Shown here in pieces: positions 48,815 through 56,885 of a stretch of 60,690 bases of DNA; the stretch's first letter is position 1, and each line of letters opens with the position of its first letter. The stretch covers positions 1 to 60,690 of the forward strand of contig JAPOZO010000102.1 in the NCBI GenBank assembly GCA_026706025.1, read 5' to 3'. This DNA comes from Candidatus Poribacteria bacterium. Lineage in GTDB: Bacteria > Poribacteria > WGA-4E > WGA-3G. The notes under the pieces are model-generated. The model did no database searches, was not told the DNA's origin, and was given only the letters and a program-made list of their open reading frames with translations. A program made the translations under genes and the position numbers.

Positions 48815-48839
48815 GAACATTTTACCTTTATGGTAAAAT
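48811..48839 (+). promoter_or_regulatory. Promoter and probable operator of the initiator gene
   Basis: TTGAGA (48811-48816), 17 bases, TAAAAT (48834-48839). Within it ATTTTACC (48819) and GGTAAAAT (48832) are an inverted repeat sharing the TTTACC half of the iteron, as in self-repressed Rep systems. More ACCTTTAAT half sites lie at 48944-48975. Confidence 0.75.
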
Positions 48840-48996
48840 AGGGTAAAAATGCCGATAAAACGGTAGAAAAGTGGCAAAATTACTGAATTTTCGTTTCTTT
48901 TATTTCTCAAACGGCGGAAAATCGAAAGTAAATCCCAAAAACGTATACCTTTAATCCCAAAAATGTTCACCTTTTCAATAACTGTGAGGGAAACCT

Positions 48997-50301
48997 ATGC
49001 ACCTATTACAACGCGACGAATTCATTAAAGCCAGCCCAGCGATCCAGATTCAAGGAAAAATCACGCACTTACAACGCCGTGCTTGGAACGTCTTACTCGC
49101 TAACGCTTATGACGAACTCCCGAATAGAGAGATGCATCGCGTCAGTGTTGTCGAACTCTCTGAAAAGTTAGGTTTTAACAGCAGGAATCAAGAGCATCTT
49201 AAGGATATGCTCAAAGCACTCACCGAGTGCATCGTTGAATGGAATACTTTGGGTAAAGACCAGAAACAGGTCTGGGGCGTTGCCTCGCTGTTAGCATCCG
49301 CAGAGATCGAAAAAGGTATCTGCACGTATGCGTTCGCGCCGCATCTGCGATTGAAGCTCTATAACCCGCGCGTTTACGCCAAACTCAACTTAAGATTGCA
49401 GAACCGATTTTCGGATAGACATGCGCTGATCCTCTGGGAGCTCTGTTTCGACTATTTCGATTCCGCTCGCGATCACGGCGAAACGCCGTTCATACCGCTT
49501 GAAAAGTTTAGAGAGCTCATGGGTGTGGCGGGTGATGTATATCCAGCCTTCAAAACGTTGAACCAGTGTGTCATCAAACCGGCGGTCAAAGAGATTAACG
49601 CCTTGACGAACTTTTTTGTTGAGGTCGAACAGAAACGCGATGGCCGTAAAATCGGTTTCCTGAAATTCAGGATCTCGCGGTTAAGAGAACTCACAACTGT
49701 TGATGCCACGCAAGAGCCCCTATTTCCCGATATTGAGGACCTGCCTGCGGTTGCGAACGCGTTAGTCCAAGCCGGTGTGGCGCGCCGAGAGGCAGAGAAA
49801 ATCGCTAACCAGGAATGGAAAGCCGTAGATGCGGATGTACAATTGGGAGCCTATAAGGATTTTGAGGCATACATCCAAGAGAAGATAGGGCTTGCGAAAC
49901 AGGCAGCGGGTGTGAAAAATATCGGCGGCTTCATCATCCAAGCCGTCCGGGAAAACTATCAGGATCCGGTCGCGCAAGCCGAGTTTGCGGAACGGAAAGC
50001 GAAAGAACAACAGGCGATGCTCGATGCCTTGGAATCTGAGACTTCGGAGAAAAAGAACGCCCTGCTCCGCCAAGCCGTCCGCACCCACCCCGAACTGCTT
50101 GTGCAGGCGAGTGCGAAAATCCAGTCGCACATCATCCGTAAACGCCTCGAAGGCTATGCGTCCCTCGAAGAAGCCTATCGAGAAGGCGGGATGGTCACGG
50201 CGGAGATCAACGCCATTCTCGCTGAAGAGTTCTGTGTCGATCTGCTTGCCCCTGTCTACGAAGCCTATGCAGCGGAAAAGGCGCGGATCCTTGAGATGTA
50301 G
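48997..50301 (+). CDS. Rep_3-family plasmid replication initiator
   Basis: 434 residues. The first ~230 residues show two winged-helix domains typical of Rep_3 initiators (ITHLQRRAWNVLLANAYDEL; FSDRHALILWELCFDYFDSA; IPLEKFRELMGVAGDVYPAF). The later part is a helical, charged extension with WKAVDADVQLGAYKDFEAYI, as in larger Rep proteins. It would bind the iterons upstream and load helicase. It is the main argument that this phage replicates as a plasmid. Confidence 0.92.
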   Translation: MHLLQRDEFIKASPAIQIQGKITHLQRRAWNVLLANAYDELPNREMHRVSVVELSEKLGFNSRNQEHLKDMLKALTECIVEWNTLGKDQKQVWGVASLLASAEIEKGICTYAFAPHLRLKLYNPRVYAKLNLRLQNRFSDRHALILWELCFDYFDSARDHGETPFIPLEKFRELMGVAGDVYPAFKTLNQCVIKPAVKEINALTNFFVEVEQKRDGRKIGFLKFRISRLRELTTVDATQEPLFPDIEDLPAVANALVQAGVARREAEKIANQEWKAVDADVQLGAYKDFEAYIQEKIGLAKQAAGVKNIGGFIIQAVRENYQDPVAQAEFAERKAKEQQAMLDALESETSEKKNALLRQAVRTHPELLVQASAKIQSHIIRKRLEGYASLEEAYREGGMVTAEINAILAEEFCVDLLAPVYEAYAAEKARILEM

Positions 50302-50327
50302 GGTTCGTTTCATGTGTCACGGCGAAT

Positions 50328-50355
50328 GCCGCAAACTAAAAATTTGCGCTACTAC
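50328..50355. repeat. REP-like hairpin with GTAG foot
   Basis: GCCGCAAA-ctaaaaa-TTTGCG followed by CTACTAC, i.e. GTAGTAG before the stem on the minus strand. Confidence 0.55.
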
Positions 50356-50456
50356 AGCAATTTGGGTTAATTTAATATCGTAAAATCTATTTTAGGGTAG
50401 ATATATATTAATTTAATATCGTGAAATCTGTTTTTTTATAGAAAATTTAAAAAAAT

Positions 50457-50486
50457 TTGACTTAATTCTAAATTTTATCGTATAAT
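50457..50486 (+). promoter_or_regulatory. Strong promoter of a noncoding RNA
   Basis: TTGACT (50457-50462), 18 bases, TATAAT (50481-50486), in an AT-rich tract. The predicted start is at about 50493. Confidence 0.85.
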
Positions 50487-50492
50487 TTAAAT

Positions 50493-50640
50493 GTGAGGAA
50501 GATGTTTATTCTCCTCCACAGAAAACAAAAACACCCGTCAACACGCGCTGGCATTACGTTTCAGGGAGTAGGGAACCTTGAAAAACGGATGCGATCGGCG
50601 CGTGTTTCGGGTTAAAGTCCCACCATTTCTTTTTTTTTTC
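50493..50640 (+). ncRNA. Structured noncoding RNA of about 150 nt
   Basis: Downstream of the promoter: a small GAGGA/TCCTC hairpin, then a long stem ACCCG-tc-AACACGCGC (50533-50548) with GCGCGTGTTTCGGGT (50598-50612), enclosing an inner arm with CGTTT/AAACG around CAGGGAGTAGGGAACC. A run of T's (about 50627-50639) follows 15 bases later and could end transcription. There is no open frame of note. No known RNA family was recognised. The strong promoter and compensated stem make it a good RNA gene candidate, perhaps an antisense or regulatory RNA of the plasmid. Confidence 0.7.
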
Positions 50641-50747
50641 CACTCCTTTCTTATCCGCTATTTTCATTTTTTTTATCTTTTTTTCTTGACAAATTGCAAC
50701 CAAAATGTTTTAATTCTCGTTAAATCAAAGGAAAAGGGATTTTTAAC

Positions 50748-50776
50748 TTGACAAATCTTTTTTTAGTGCGTATAAT
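50748..50776 (+). promoter_or_regulatory. Perfect consensus promoter of the small HTH gene
   Basis: TTGACA (50748-50753), 17 bases, TATAAT (50771-50776). It drives the gene starting at 50830. Confidence 0.9.
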
Positions 50777-50829
50777 TAAATGTAATCGTTGCATTAGAGA
50801 CGCTAATTTTACCGAACGGGGGATTTCGC

Positions 50830-51042
50830 ATGCCGAAACGAGTCAGTGCGAAGCAACTATTAATAGCTTGCCGGATGTCATTTGATGGCAAAAGCAACCG
50901 CGAAATCGCGAACGCGTTGGACTTCAGCGAGACAACTGTATCGAATTGGCGGAAGTCTGAGGTCTGGCAGGAATTCGAGGCGGAACTCATTGATGCCTAC
51001 AAACAGCAAGTCTTGAACCTCGAAAGTGTAACCCCATCGTAA
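50830..51042 (+). CDS. Small helix-turn-helix protein
   Basis: 70 residues. SFDGKSNREIANALDFSETT then VSNWRKSEVW is a helix-turn-helix. A GGGGG ribosome site precedes the ATG. The fold is like those at 29885 and 31791. Its perfect promoter suggests high expression. Confidence 0.75.
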   Translation: MPKRVSAKQLLIACRMSFDGKSNREIANALDFSETTVSNWRKSEVWQEFEAELIDAYKQQVLNLESVTPS

Positions 51043-51217
51043 TATAGGCACTTATGCACAATGGCGCGGGGAACATATACCCGCACAAAAAAAGGTTAGT
51101 TTATTTTGTAAGAATGGGTTTATTTCCCTGAATCCATTCGACTGTTTGAATGGAAGTTTTGCTGAAAAGCGAGACTTAACACTATTTTTTTCTATTACAT
51201 TTGGAGGAAAATAACCT

Positions 51218-54200
51218 ATGTCAAATCGATTGACATTTTCCTTAGCAAGTTTAATTCTAATGTTCGCTTTCGTGGCGATGCCCGTAATGGCGCACGATAA
51301 TGCCGGTGGTGATGATGCAACCACTCCGCGTCCGCATTCGCATCCATTGACAGAAGGCCTTGATGCAGCTACAGATGCTGCTGATGTAACAGCAGGCAGA
51401 GCAGGAACAGCAGTTACAACACACGATACTCACCCCACAGTGATGTCCATCGTAGCGACACCTGATGCGGCGGACGCGACCCTTCGAACAAGCGACGGAC
51501 GGGATGTCATACTCCTTGATTCCACTGCAACTGACCCTACTGCTTTGACGATAGCGGCGGGTGGTGGTACCGGTGTCTTTAACGTGAGAGTCACGTTTAG
51601 TGGAACGTTGGCTTCTGATGCTGTGTTAGCATCTAGCGAAGTTACGGTCAGAGCCCGGAAACCTGATGGAACACCTATTACTACTGGAGTTTCCGTCGGT
51701 AGTACTGTTACTGGTGATGCTGGGCAAAATGTATTTGATGTGCCAATTGAAGTCACTGCTGATGCTTATTGGGATGCTACTGCTACCCCTGCTGCGTCCA
51801 ACTTGCCTATAGAGGTATTTATAGATGTAGCCAGAGATGCGGTGGCGACTGGAACAACAAGTAATGCGCATGGCGTAACACTGAATCCTGCATCCAGTGA
51901 TGCTTATATGTCTGATTCAATGACGAAGTTCACTATCGTGGATGAGCTTGATGCTGAAAACATGCGTCCGACCCTTACTATTAGTGATACCACACCTGAA
52001 CCTACAGCTGCAGTAACAACCGGCTCGTTTAACATCATGTATACCACTATGGATGCCGATATGGACACAGTTACGGTTGCAGCGGAAGTTACTAGTGTGA
52101 TTCCGGCAGGTGCGATGGCGCATTATAGTGTTGATACATCTGTAGACGGTACGGTTACAGTGATGCAGGCGATGCCTACTGCCACTATGATGACTGTTCC
52201 AGGGGCAGCTGTTACGGTGACCCTAACACCCAGCGATTCTGCAGCTGGAATGCCTGTAACGTTTAACATTCTCTTTGCTGAGGCAACGTATACTGATCCT
52301 GGCGAGACTGATATGGGCGACATGCTTGAAGCCGGTGATTACCTCGTTGTTGTCCGAGATGCGTCTATGGTAACATCGGGCTACTTCGGTGCCAACGGCC
52401 CCTCGATGGCTGATGTGCACGTATGGGCTGATATGCCGAACCTGGAAAGACTGTTTAGCGTAGGCGGTAAACTGGAACTGACTGTTACAGGTGCGACAAC
52501 TCGACAGGTCGTTATCAGCGAAGTTATGTGGGCTGTTGATAACCGGTTAATCGGTGACGATGCGTATGACGATGGCCAGTGGATTGAAATCCATAACCGC
52601 ACATCCGGTGATGGTGCTAAAGACTTTGCTATTTCTGGTATAACGCTTAATGCAGCAGAAGGACGTTTTCCTACACCTACCACGACTGACTGGCTCATGA
52701 ACACGCCTTCTGGTGATAGATGGACAGTTCCTGGTCAGAGCGGTAACAGCGGTGATGCTGAAGGTGCTGGTAAAGTGGAATTCGTCTCCGTGTGGCGTAA
52801 CAACTACGGTGAACCCGGTCATCAATCGAATCGCTGGACGGCATCCTCAGAGTTGTATAAACCGAACCATAAAGGCACGCCTGGTATGAAAGAGCGTCCT
52901 AACTTCGGTGGTGTTACACCAACGCCCGCGAACCGTGGACCCGTTATCTTTAACGAGATTTCCAACAACGACAATCCAGCCTACGAATGGATTGAACTTC
53001 GTAACGTCACTGACGGTGAAGTTAACCTCAAAAACTGGGAAATCACGATTGTAACCTCTAAAGGTGCAAACCAAGCCAACCATAACGCTGTTGAGTTCAT
53101 TCAGTTCCCGAATGCTGACCGGAAGATGGCAGCTGGCAGTCTCCTGCTTGTCGTGGCGACAGATCCGAGAAGCGATGACGATCATCCGTTACAGACAGGT
53201 TGGGATATTACGAAGGGCGCAGGTGATCAGATCAACGGTGTCAACCAGGAAACATCCCCACGTTATATCGTTCTTCCGTTCAAGACCGCCAAAGGGAAAG
53301 GTACTACCACCGATCTAAACGAAAGCGGTATGCCGGATGATGGCGAATTCGTGTTGATCCTGCGAAATCGCGGTGATCGGACCAGTTCCAACAACGATAA
53401 CAACGTCCGTGATGTCGCAGGTTATGTGCCAGGTAGAGCTTTGGCTACTAATGATGACGCTACAGGTCTATGGCCCCTAGCCAATTTCCCGCAACCGAAT
53501 TGGGATAACAATAAGTTAGCAGCGGGAATAGTTCAAAAGCGTGCGTTTGCTGATATTGATGGTACGAAGTCGAAAGACAAGAACCAGAACGACAAAACAG
53601 CTTTCCGTGATGATAATAACCGTTGGACGGGTATCGGTTATAGAAGGAATGCCGCTGCAAATAATCAGAACGGCGGAACACCTGGGTATCCGAATGGTGC
53701 CCTGCAAAGTAATGAGACCGAGGCAGGCGCGGAACCTGTGATTATCAGCGAAGTTATGTACGCCACGGGTAGCCGTGCGAACATACCGCAGTGGATTGAA
53801 CTCTACAACACGTCAAAAACAGTCGGTGTTAATTTAGACGGTTGGCGCGTTACTATCATCAACCATGACCAAGATGTCGGTGGTGAGACATTCGCCGGTG
53901 ATCTGAATAAGGATTACGCTATTAATGGTAAGATCCCACCGGGTCAGACGTTCCTGCTTGTCGCCTATCCGGGTCGTGATGATACGAAACTCCCAGACGA
54001 ACGTATCGAAACGCTCCGTGGCAACCGCGGTGAATTGATCCTGAGTCAGTATGGCTTTGAGATCACCCTGCTAACGAAGGGCAAGGACAATAAGGACGCG
54101 AATCGTAAACTGGCTGATAGAGTCGGTAACCTCGCTGCTGTCGCAGAAGGTGCGGGTCGTGTCCGTAGAAATCCACAATCCTACGAAGATCCTGCTTGGA

Positions 54201-54766
54201 TGTTGCCAATGGGTACGAATGACGATGGTGATCGTATCTCTATTGTCCGTGCTTCTATAATGGGCGATCCTATCAATGGGCAGCTGTCAGGTGCCTGGAA
54301 TAGGTTTGATATGAGCGGGCAGTTCGTTTCAACGCTTGACGCGACCTCCTATGGTCACGGAACTGATCTCAGTTCCCCAGGTCATACCGTTGGTGGTGTG
54401 CTCCCCGTATCGCTTTCTAAGTTCCGTCCGGAACGGATGAAAGACACTGGCGCAGTCGTTATCCGTTGGGTCACCGAATCTGAATTGAACAACGCTGGAT
54501 TCAACATCCTGCGGAGTGAAACGCGAGACGGTGAGTTCACGAAGCTTAACACGAAATTGATCGCAGGTCAAGGCACGACGAGTGAGCGTACGACTTACGA
54601 GTATGCCGATACATCTGCGAAACCCAATGTCGTCTACTACTACCAGATCCAAGATGTTTCCCTTGACGGTCAGGTTCAGACCTTGCGTCAGAGCCGTCTG
54701 AAAGGGAACGTCACAGCGGCTGGTAAACTCACAACGACATGGGGTGAACTAAAAGCGTTGCAGTAA
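51218..54766 (+). CDS. Secreted lamin-tail-domain surface protein
   Basis: 1182 residues with a signal peptide (residues 1-25, ...MPVMA-HDNA) and a GGAGGA ribosome site. The first ~420 residues are Thr/Asp/Ala-rich Ig-like repeats. Lamin-tail domains follow at about 430-520 (RQVVISEVMWAVDNR), 570-690 (PVIFNEISNNDNPAYEWIEL) and 840-960 (PVIISEVMYATGSRANIPQW). The end (VSLSKFRPERMKDTGAVVIR, NAGFNILRSE) is a fibronectin-like or sorting domain. Such proteins are abundant in Poribacteria-like genomes. On a phage-plasmid it probably changes the lysogen's surface. It is far larger than its neighbours. Confidence 0.85.
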   Translation: MSNRLTFSLASLILMFAFVAMPVMAHDNAGGDDATTPRPHSHPLTEGLDAATDAADVTAGRAGTAVTTHDTHPTVMSIVATPDAADATLRTSDGRDVILLDSTATDPTALTIAAGGGTGVFNVRVTFSGTLASDAVLASSEVTVRARKPDGTPITTGVSVGSTVTGDAGQNVFDVPIEVTADAYWDATATPAASNLPIEVFIDVARDAVATGTTSNAHGVTLNPASSDAYMSDSMTKFTIVDELDAENMRPTLTISDTTPEPTAAVTTGSFNIMYTTMDADMDTVTVAAEVTSVIPAGAMAHYSVDTSVDGTVTVMQAMPTATMMTVPGAAVTVTLTPSDSAAGMPVTFNILFAEATYTDPGETDMGDMLEAGDYLVVVRDASMVTSGYFGANGPSMADVHVWADMPNLERLFSVGGKLELTVTGATTRQVVISEVMWAVDNRLIGDDAYDDGQWIEIHNRTSGDGAKDFAISGITLNAAEGRFPTPTTTDWLMNTPSGDRWTVPGQSGNSGDAEGAGKVEFVSVWRNNYGEPGHQSNRWTASSELYKPNHKGTPGMKERPNFGGVTPTPANRGPVIFNEISNNDNPAYEWIELRNVTDGEVNLKNWEITIVTSKGANQANHNAVEFIQFPNADRKMAAGSLLLVVATDPRSDDDHPLQTGWDITKGAGDQINGVNQETSPRYIVLPFKTAKGKGTTTDLNESGMPDDGEFVLILRNRGDRTSSNNDNNVRDVAGYVPGRALATNDDATGLWPLANFPQPNWDNNKLAAGIVQKRAFADIDGTKSKDKNQNDKTAFRDDNNRWTGIGYRRNAAANNQNGGTPGYPNGALQSNETEAGAEPVIISEVMYATGSRANIPQWIELYNTSKTVGVNLDGWRVTIINHDQDVGGETFAGDLNKDYAINGKIPPGQTFLLVAYPGRDDTKLPDERIETLRGNRGELILSQYGFEITLLTKGKDNKDANRKLADRVGNLAAVAEGAGRVRRNPQSYEDPAWMLPMGTNDDGDRISIVRASIMGDPINGQLSGAWNRFDMSGQFVSTLDATSYGHGTDLSSPGHTVGGVLPVSLSKFRPERMKDTGAVVIRWVTESELNNAGFNILRSETRDGEFTKLNTKLIAGQGTTSERTTYEYADTSAKPNVVYYYQIQDVSLDGQVQTLRQSRLKGNVTAAGKLTTTWGELKALQ

Positions 54767-54819
54767 TAGCAACAACTCGGTTATTCAGGGAGAAGTCTAT
54801 AACCGAACTAACCTAACGC

Positions 54820-54850
54820 AAAAGCGGTGGATTCCCTGTCCACCGCTTTT
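54820..54850 (+). terminator. Rho-independent terminator after the lamin-tail gene
   Basis: AAAAGCGGTGGA and TCCACCGCTTTT form a 12-bp stem around TTCCCTG. Confidence 0.9.
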
Positions 54851-55010
54851 CATATTTAATAGTAGTCAGTACGGTTTTCTGCGAAAACCTTTCAGTTGTT
54901 AGTTGTCAGTTAAGAGAGAATAGAAGTCGGTGTGGTTTGTGATTGATGCCACGCCTTTTTTGTTTTATAACTGGTTTGTGCTTTTTTGCTTTTTGTGATA
55001 CACTCTTAAG

Positions 55011-55047
55011 AACTTGCTGGGCAGGGATTCCATCTCGGCGCGCTCCA
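55011..55047 (-). repeat. 37-bp dispersed repeat (inverse copy of 40827)
   Basis: Matches the reverse complement of 40827-40863 except for three bases. Confidence 0.75.
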
Positions 55048-55078
55048 GCAGTGGTTAGCATTCAGATAAGGAAAAAAA

Positions 55079-56026
55079 ATGAATAGACTTCAACGCCCTT
55101 TCTACTGCCTACTCATCCTAATACTCAGCGTCCTGGCATGCGACGAAGCAGACCTAACGCAAACACTCAACGATATAACAAGCGATGACTATGCTGGCAT
55201 GGTGCTAATCCCGGCTGGCGAGGTGACAATCGGAAACCCGAACGCACTCTCCACCCGTCCGGCACCTGTTCGCAGCGTTCACACCGATGCCTACTGGATA
55301 GACACACACGAGGTATCTTATGCAGAATTCAAGGCATTTATGGAGGACACCAGCTACAGTCCGGCTTCCTTACAGGACCATGAACGCGCAGCACAGGGCT
55401 TATCCATCGACACGCTCCCGGCGGTTGTTACATGGAAAGACGCAAGTGCCTATGCCGACTGGATCGGTAAAAGGCTGCCAACGGAAATAGAGTGGGAAAA
55501 AGCGGCGCGCGGCGGACTTGAAAATAAACGGTTTTCGTGGGGCGATGCTACGCCAACCCTTGCCGAGCAGCAAGAAATCATTATCTCGTATCTTGGCAGC
55601 GGGCAATTTACACAGATGGCAGCAGAGGGGGCTTTCGTATTTCACCCATTCACCGGGCGAGATGTCGGCGGCAGTGATGGCGACTCCACAGGCAGTGCTT
55701 TTACTTTTATGCCTGTCGGCTCCTATGCCCCGAATGGTTATGGACTTTACGATGTGATCGGAAACGCAGCCGAATTCTGTCAGGAGAGGTGGGAGGGTAA
55801 CTACTACAAGGATCCCTATTCTTTTACTCCGCCAGAGGCAACACCCCCAGTATACGTTGTCCGAGGCGGCGGTAGCCTACACAGTTTAGACGCAATCAAT
55901 TCTTGGGAACATCAGTTTGATACATTACCGGCTGAGCTACAATACCGATATGCGCGCCGCACCATCCACATCGGTGAACGTGCGGGATCCAGTTGGGCAG
56001 GTTTTCGTCTCGTTCGCGATCCCTAA
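55079..56026 (+). CDS. Lipoprotein with formylglycine-generating-enzyme (SUMF1) fold
   Basis: 315 residues. The signal ends in the lipobox LSVLAC (Cys about residue 21), so it is anchored to a membrane. The domain begins MVLIPAGEVTIGNPNALSTR, and the family signature RLPTEIEWEKAARGG (about residues 132-146) and GNAAEFCQERW are present. The paired catalytic cysteines of true enzymes are not obvious, so it may be a binding protein with the C-type-lectin-like fold. It follows the lamin-tail gene and may act with it at the cell surface. Confidence 0.88.
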   Translation: MNRLQRPFYCLLILILSVLACDEADLTQTLNDITSDDYAGMVLIPAGEVTIGNPNALSTRPAPVRSVHTDAYWIDTHEVSYAEFKAFMEDTSYSPASLQDHERAAQGLSIDTLPAVVTWKDASAYADWIGKRLPTEIEWEKAARGGLENKRFSWGDATPTLAEQQEIIISYLGSGQFTQMAAEGAFVFHPFTGRDVGGSDGDSTGSAFTFMPVGSYAPNGYGLYDVIGNAAEFCQERWEGNYYKDPYSFTPPEATPPVYVVRGGGSLHSLDAINSWEHQFDTLPAELQYRYARRTIHIGERAGSSWAGFRLVRDP

Positions 56027-56036
56027 CGCACCGTTA

Positions 56037-56083
56037 AATAGTTGTCAGTACGGTTTTCTGCGAAAAAATCTTTCAGAAGATAC
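56037..56083. repeat. Dispersed palindromic intergenic repeat
   Basis: AGTTGTCAGTACGG, TTTTCTGCGAAAAA and TCTTTCAG; a short copy of the 13420-13532 family. Confidence 0.7.
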
Positions 56084-56115
56084 ACTTTGAGACAACCTGA
56101 GAACGGAGTTACAAC

Positions 56116-56844
56116 ATGAGCAATTCACATAAAGACGATTTTGAGAGAATGATGCGACTTGCTGAATTTGGTGCAAGTCGACATAATGAAAGGCGGCAAG
56201 TCGAGTTTCGGGTCTTTATTTCTTATACAACGTTGCTGGCATTCGCTGTTTATCAAGTGTATAAAAACAACTCTTTTGACTTGTTAAACAACAATTCTCC
56301 GTGGATAATAGGGATATTAAGTTTGGTACACATTCTTTATATTCTTTGGGAGATTAGATTATCAATGGCAATGGACTGTGATACTTCGCGAAGAGATTTT
56401 TATACTGCAAAAGCGCAGTGTCTTCTTGAACACTTATTAAAGCAGCCTGATGAAACTTTTTATCCATGTCGGGATGTTCCTGTTACAATGAAACACAGTA
56501 AAGTAAAATCTTGTTGCCCTAAAAAGGATAAAGTGTATGAGTCAGAACTATTTGAAATGCATGAACCTTCCTTTGAGATACCAAGTCCCACGTGGAAAGT
56601 ATTAGCGGGTTGGAAACAAATTATTGATGATTGGTCTCGTGCTTTTCAAGTTTTTGTTCCAACAGTGATGATCTCTTTAGTTTTCCTGAAAGAAGTGGAT
56701 AAAGATACAGATGGGCTAAAAATTGTATTTGCGTTGAGTCCGATCATAATTGTGTTCCTTTTAGCTATTATATCCAAATTGTTGGATTACAGTATTAAAA
56801 AAGATGGGCTAAATGATATTCTTGACTTAAACGAGACAACCTAA
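56116..56844 (+). CDS. Four-helix membrane protein of unknown function
   Basis: 242 residues, AT-rich relative to neighbours. Hydrophobic segments: about residues 34-50, 62-78, 180-195 and 205-225 (VFISYTTLLAFAVYQVY; WIIGILSLVHILYILW; VFVPTVMISLVFL; IVFALSPIIIVFLLAIIS), with a ~100-residue cytoplasmic region containing a CC pair. Composition and position between surface and fibre genes suggest a recently acquired accessory gene. An exclusion or defence role is possible but not shown. Confidence 0.65.
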   Translation: MSNSHKDDFERMMRLAEFGASRHNERRQVEFRVFISYTTLLAFAVYQVYKNNSFDLLNNNSPWIIGILSLVHILYILWEIRLSMAMDCDTSRRDFYTAKAQCLLEHLLKQPDETFYPCRDVPVTMKHSKVKSCCPKKDKVYESELFEMHEPSFEIPSPTWKVLAGWKQIIDDWSRAFQVFVPTVMISLVFLKEVDKDTDGLKIVFALSPIIIVFLLAIISKLLDYSIKKDGLNDILDLNETT

Positions 56845-56854
56845 CCTTTTTTCA

Positions 56855-56878
56855 GCACAGGCTAACAGCCTATGCTAC
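56855..56878. repeat. REP-like hairpin with GTAG foot
   Basis: GCACAGGCT-aac-AGCCTATGC followed by TAC; the minus strand has GTAGCATAGG. It lies between convergent genes ending at 56844 and 56886. Related to 14686-14707. Confidence 0.65.
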
Positions 56879-56885
56879 AAGGGTG

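Larger units (their letters stand above)
50302..50829. other. AT-rich noncoding region with structured RNA and promoters
   Basis: Apart from the RNA (50493-50640) and promoters it contains a REP-like hairpin (50328-50355), two copies of TTAATTTAATATCGT at about 50367 and 50409, and a further TTGACA at about 50687 with a TTTAAT downstream. Confidence 0.65.
54767..55078. other. Intergenic region with terminator and repeats
   Basis: Holds the terminator (54820-54850), a dispersed palindromic repeat (54861-54915) and the 37-bp repeat (55011-55047). No gene was seen. Confidence 0.7.

Noticed and set aside
50596-50630. tRNA or tmRNA 3' end (GGGTTAAAGTCCCACCA)
   Set aside because: The loop lacks the conserved C of the T-loop and no acceptor, D or anticodon arm can be drawn. 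The stem it belongs to pairs with 50533-50548.
55079-56026. Diversity-generating retroelement target (C-type-lectin fold)
   Set aside because: The SUMF1 fold is a known target type, but no reverse transcriptase and no template repeat matching the C-terminus were found.
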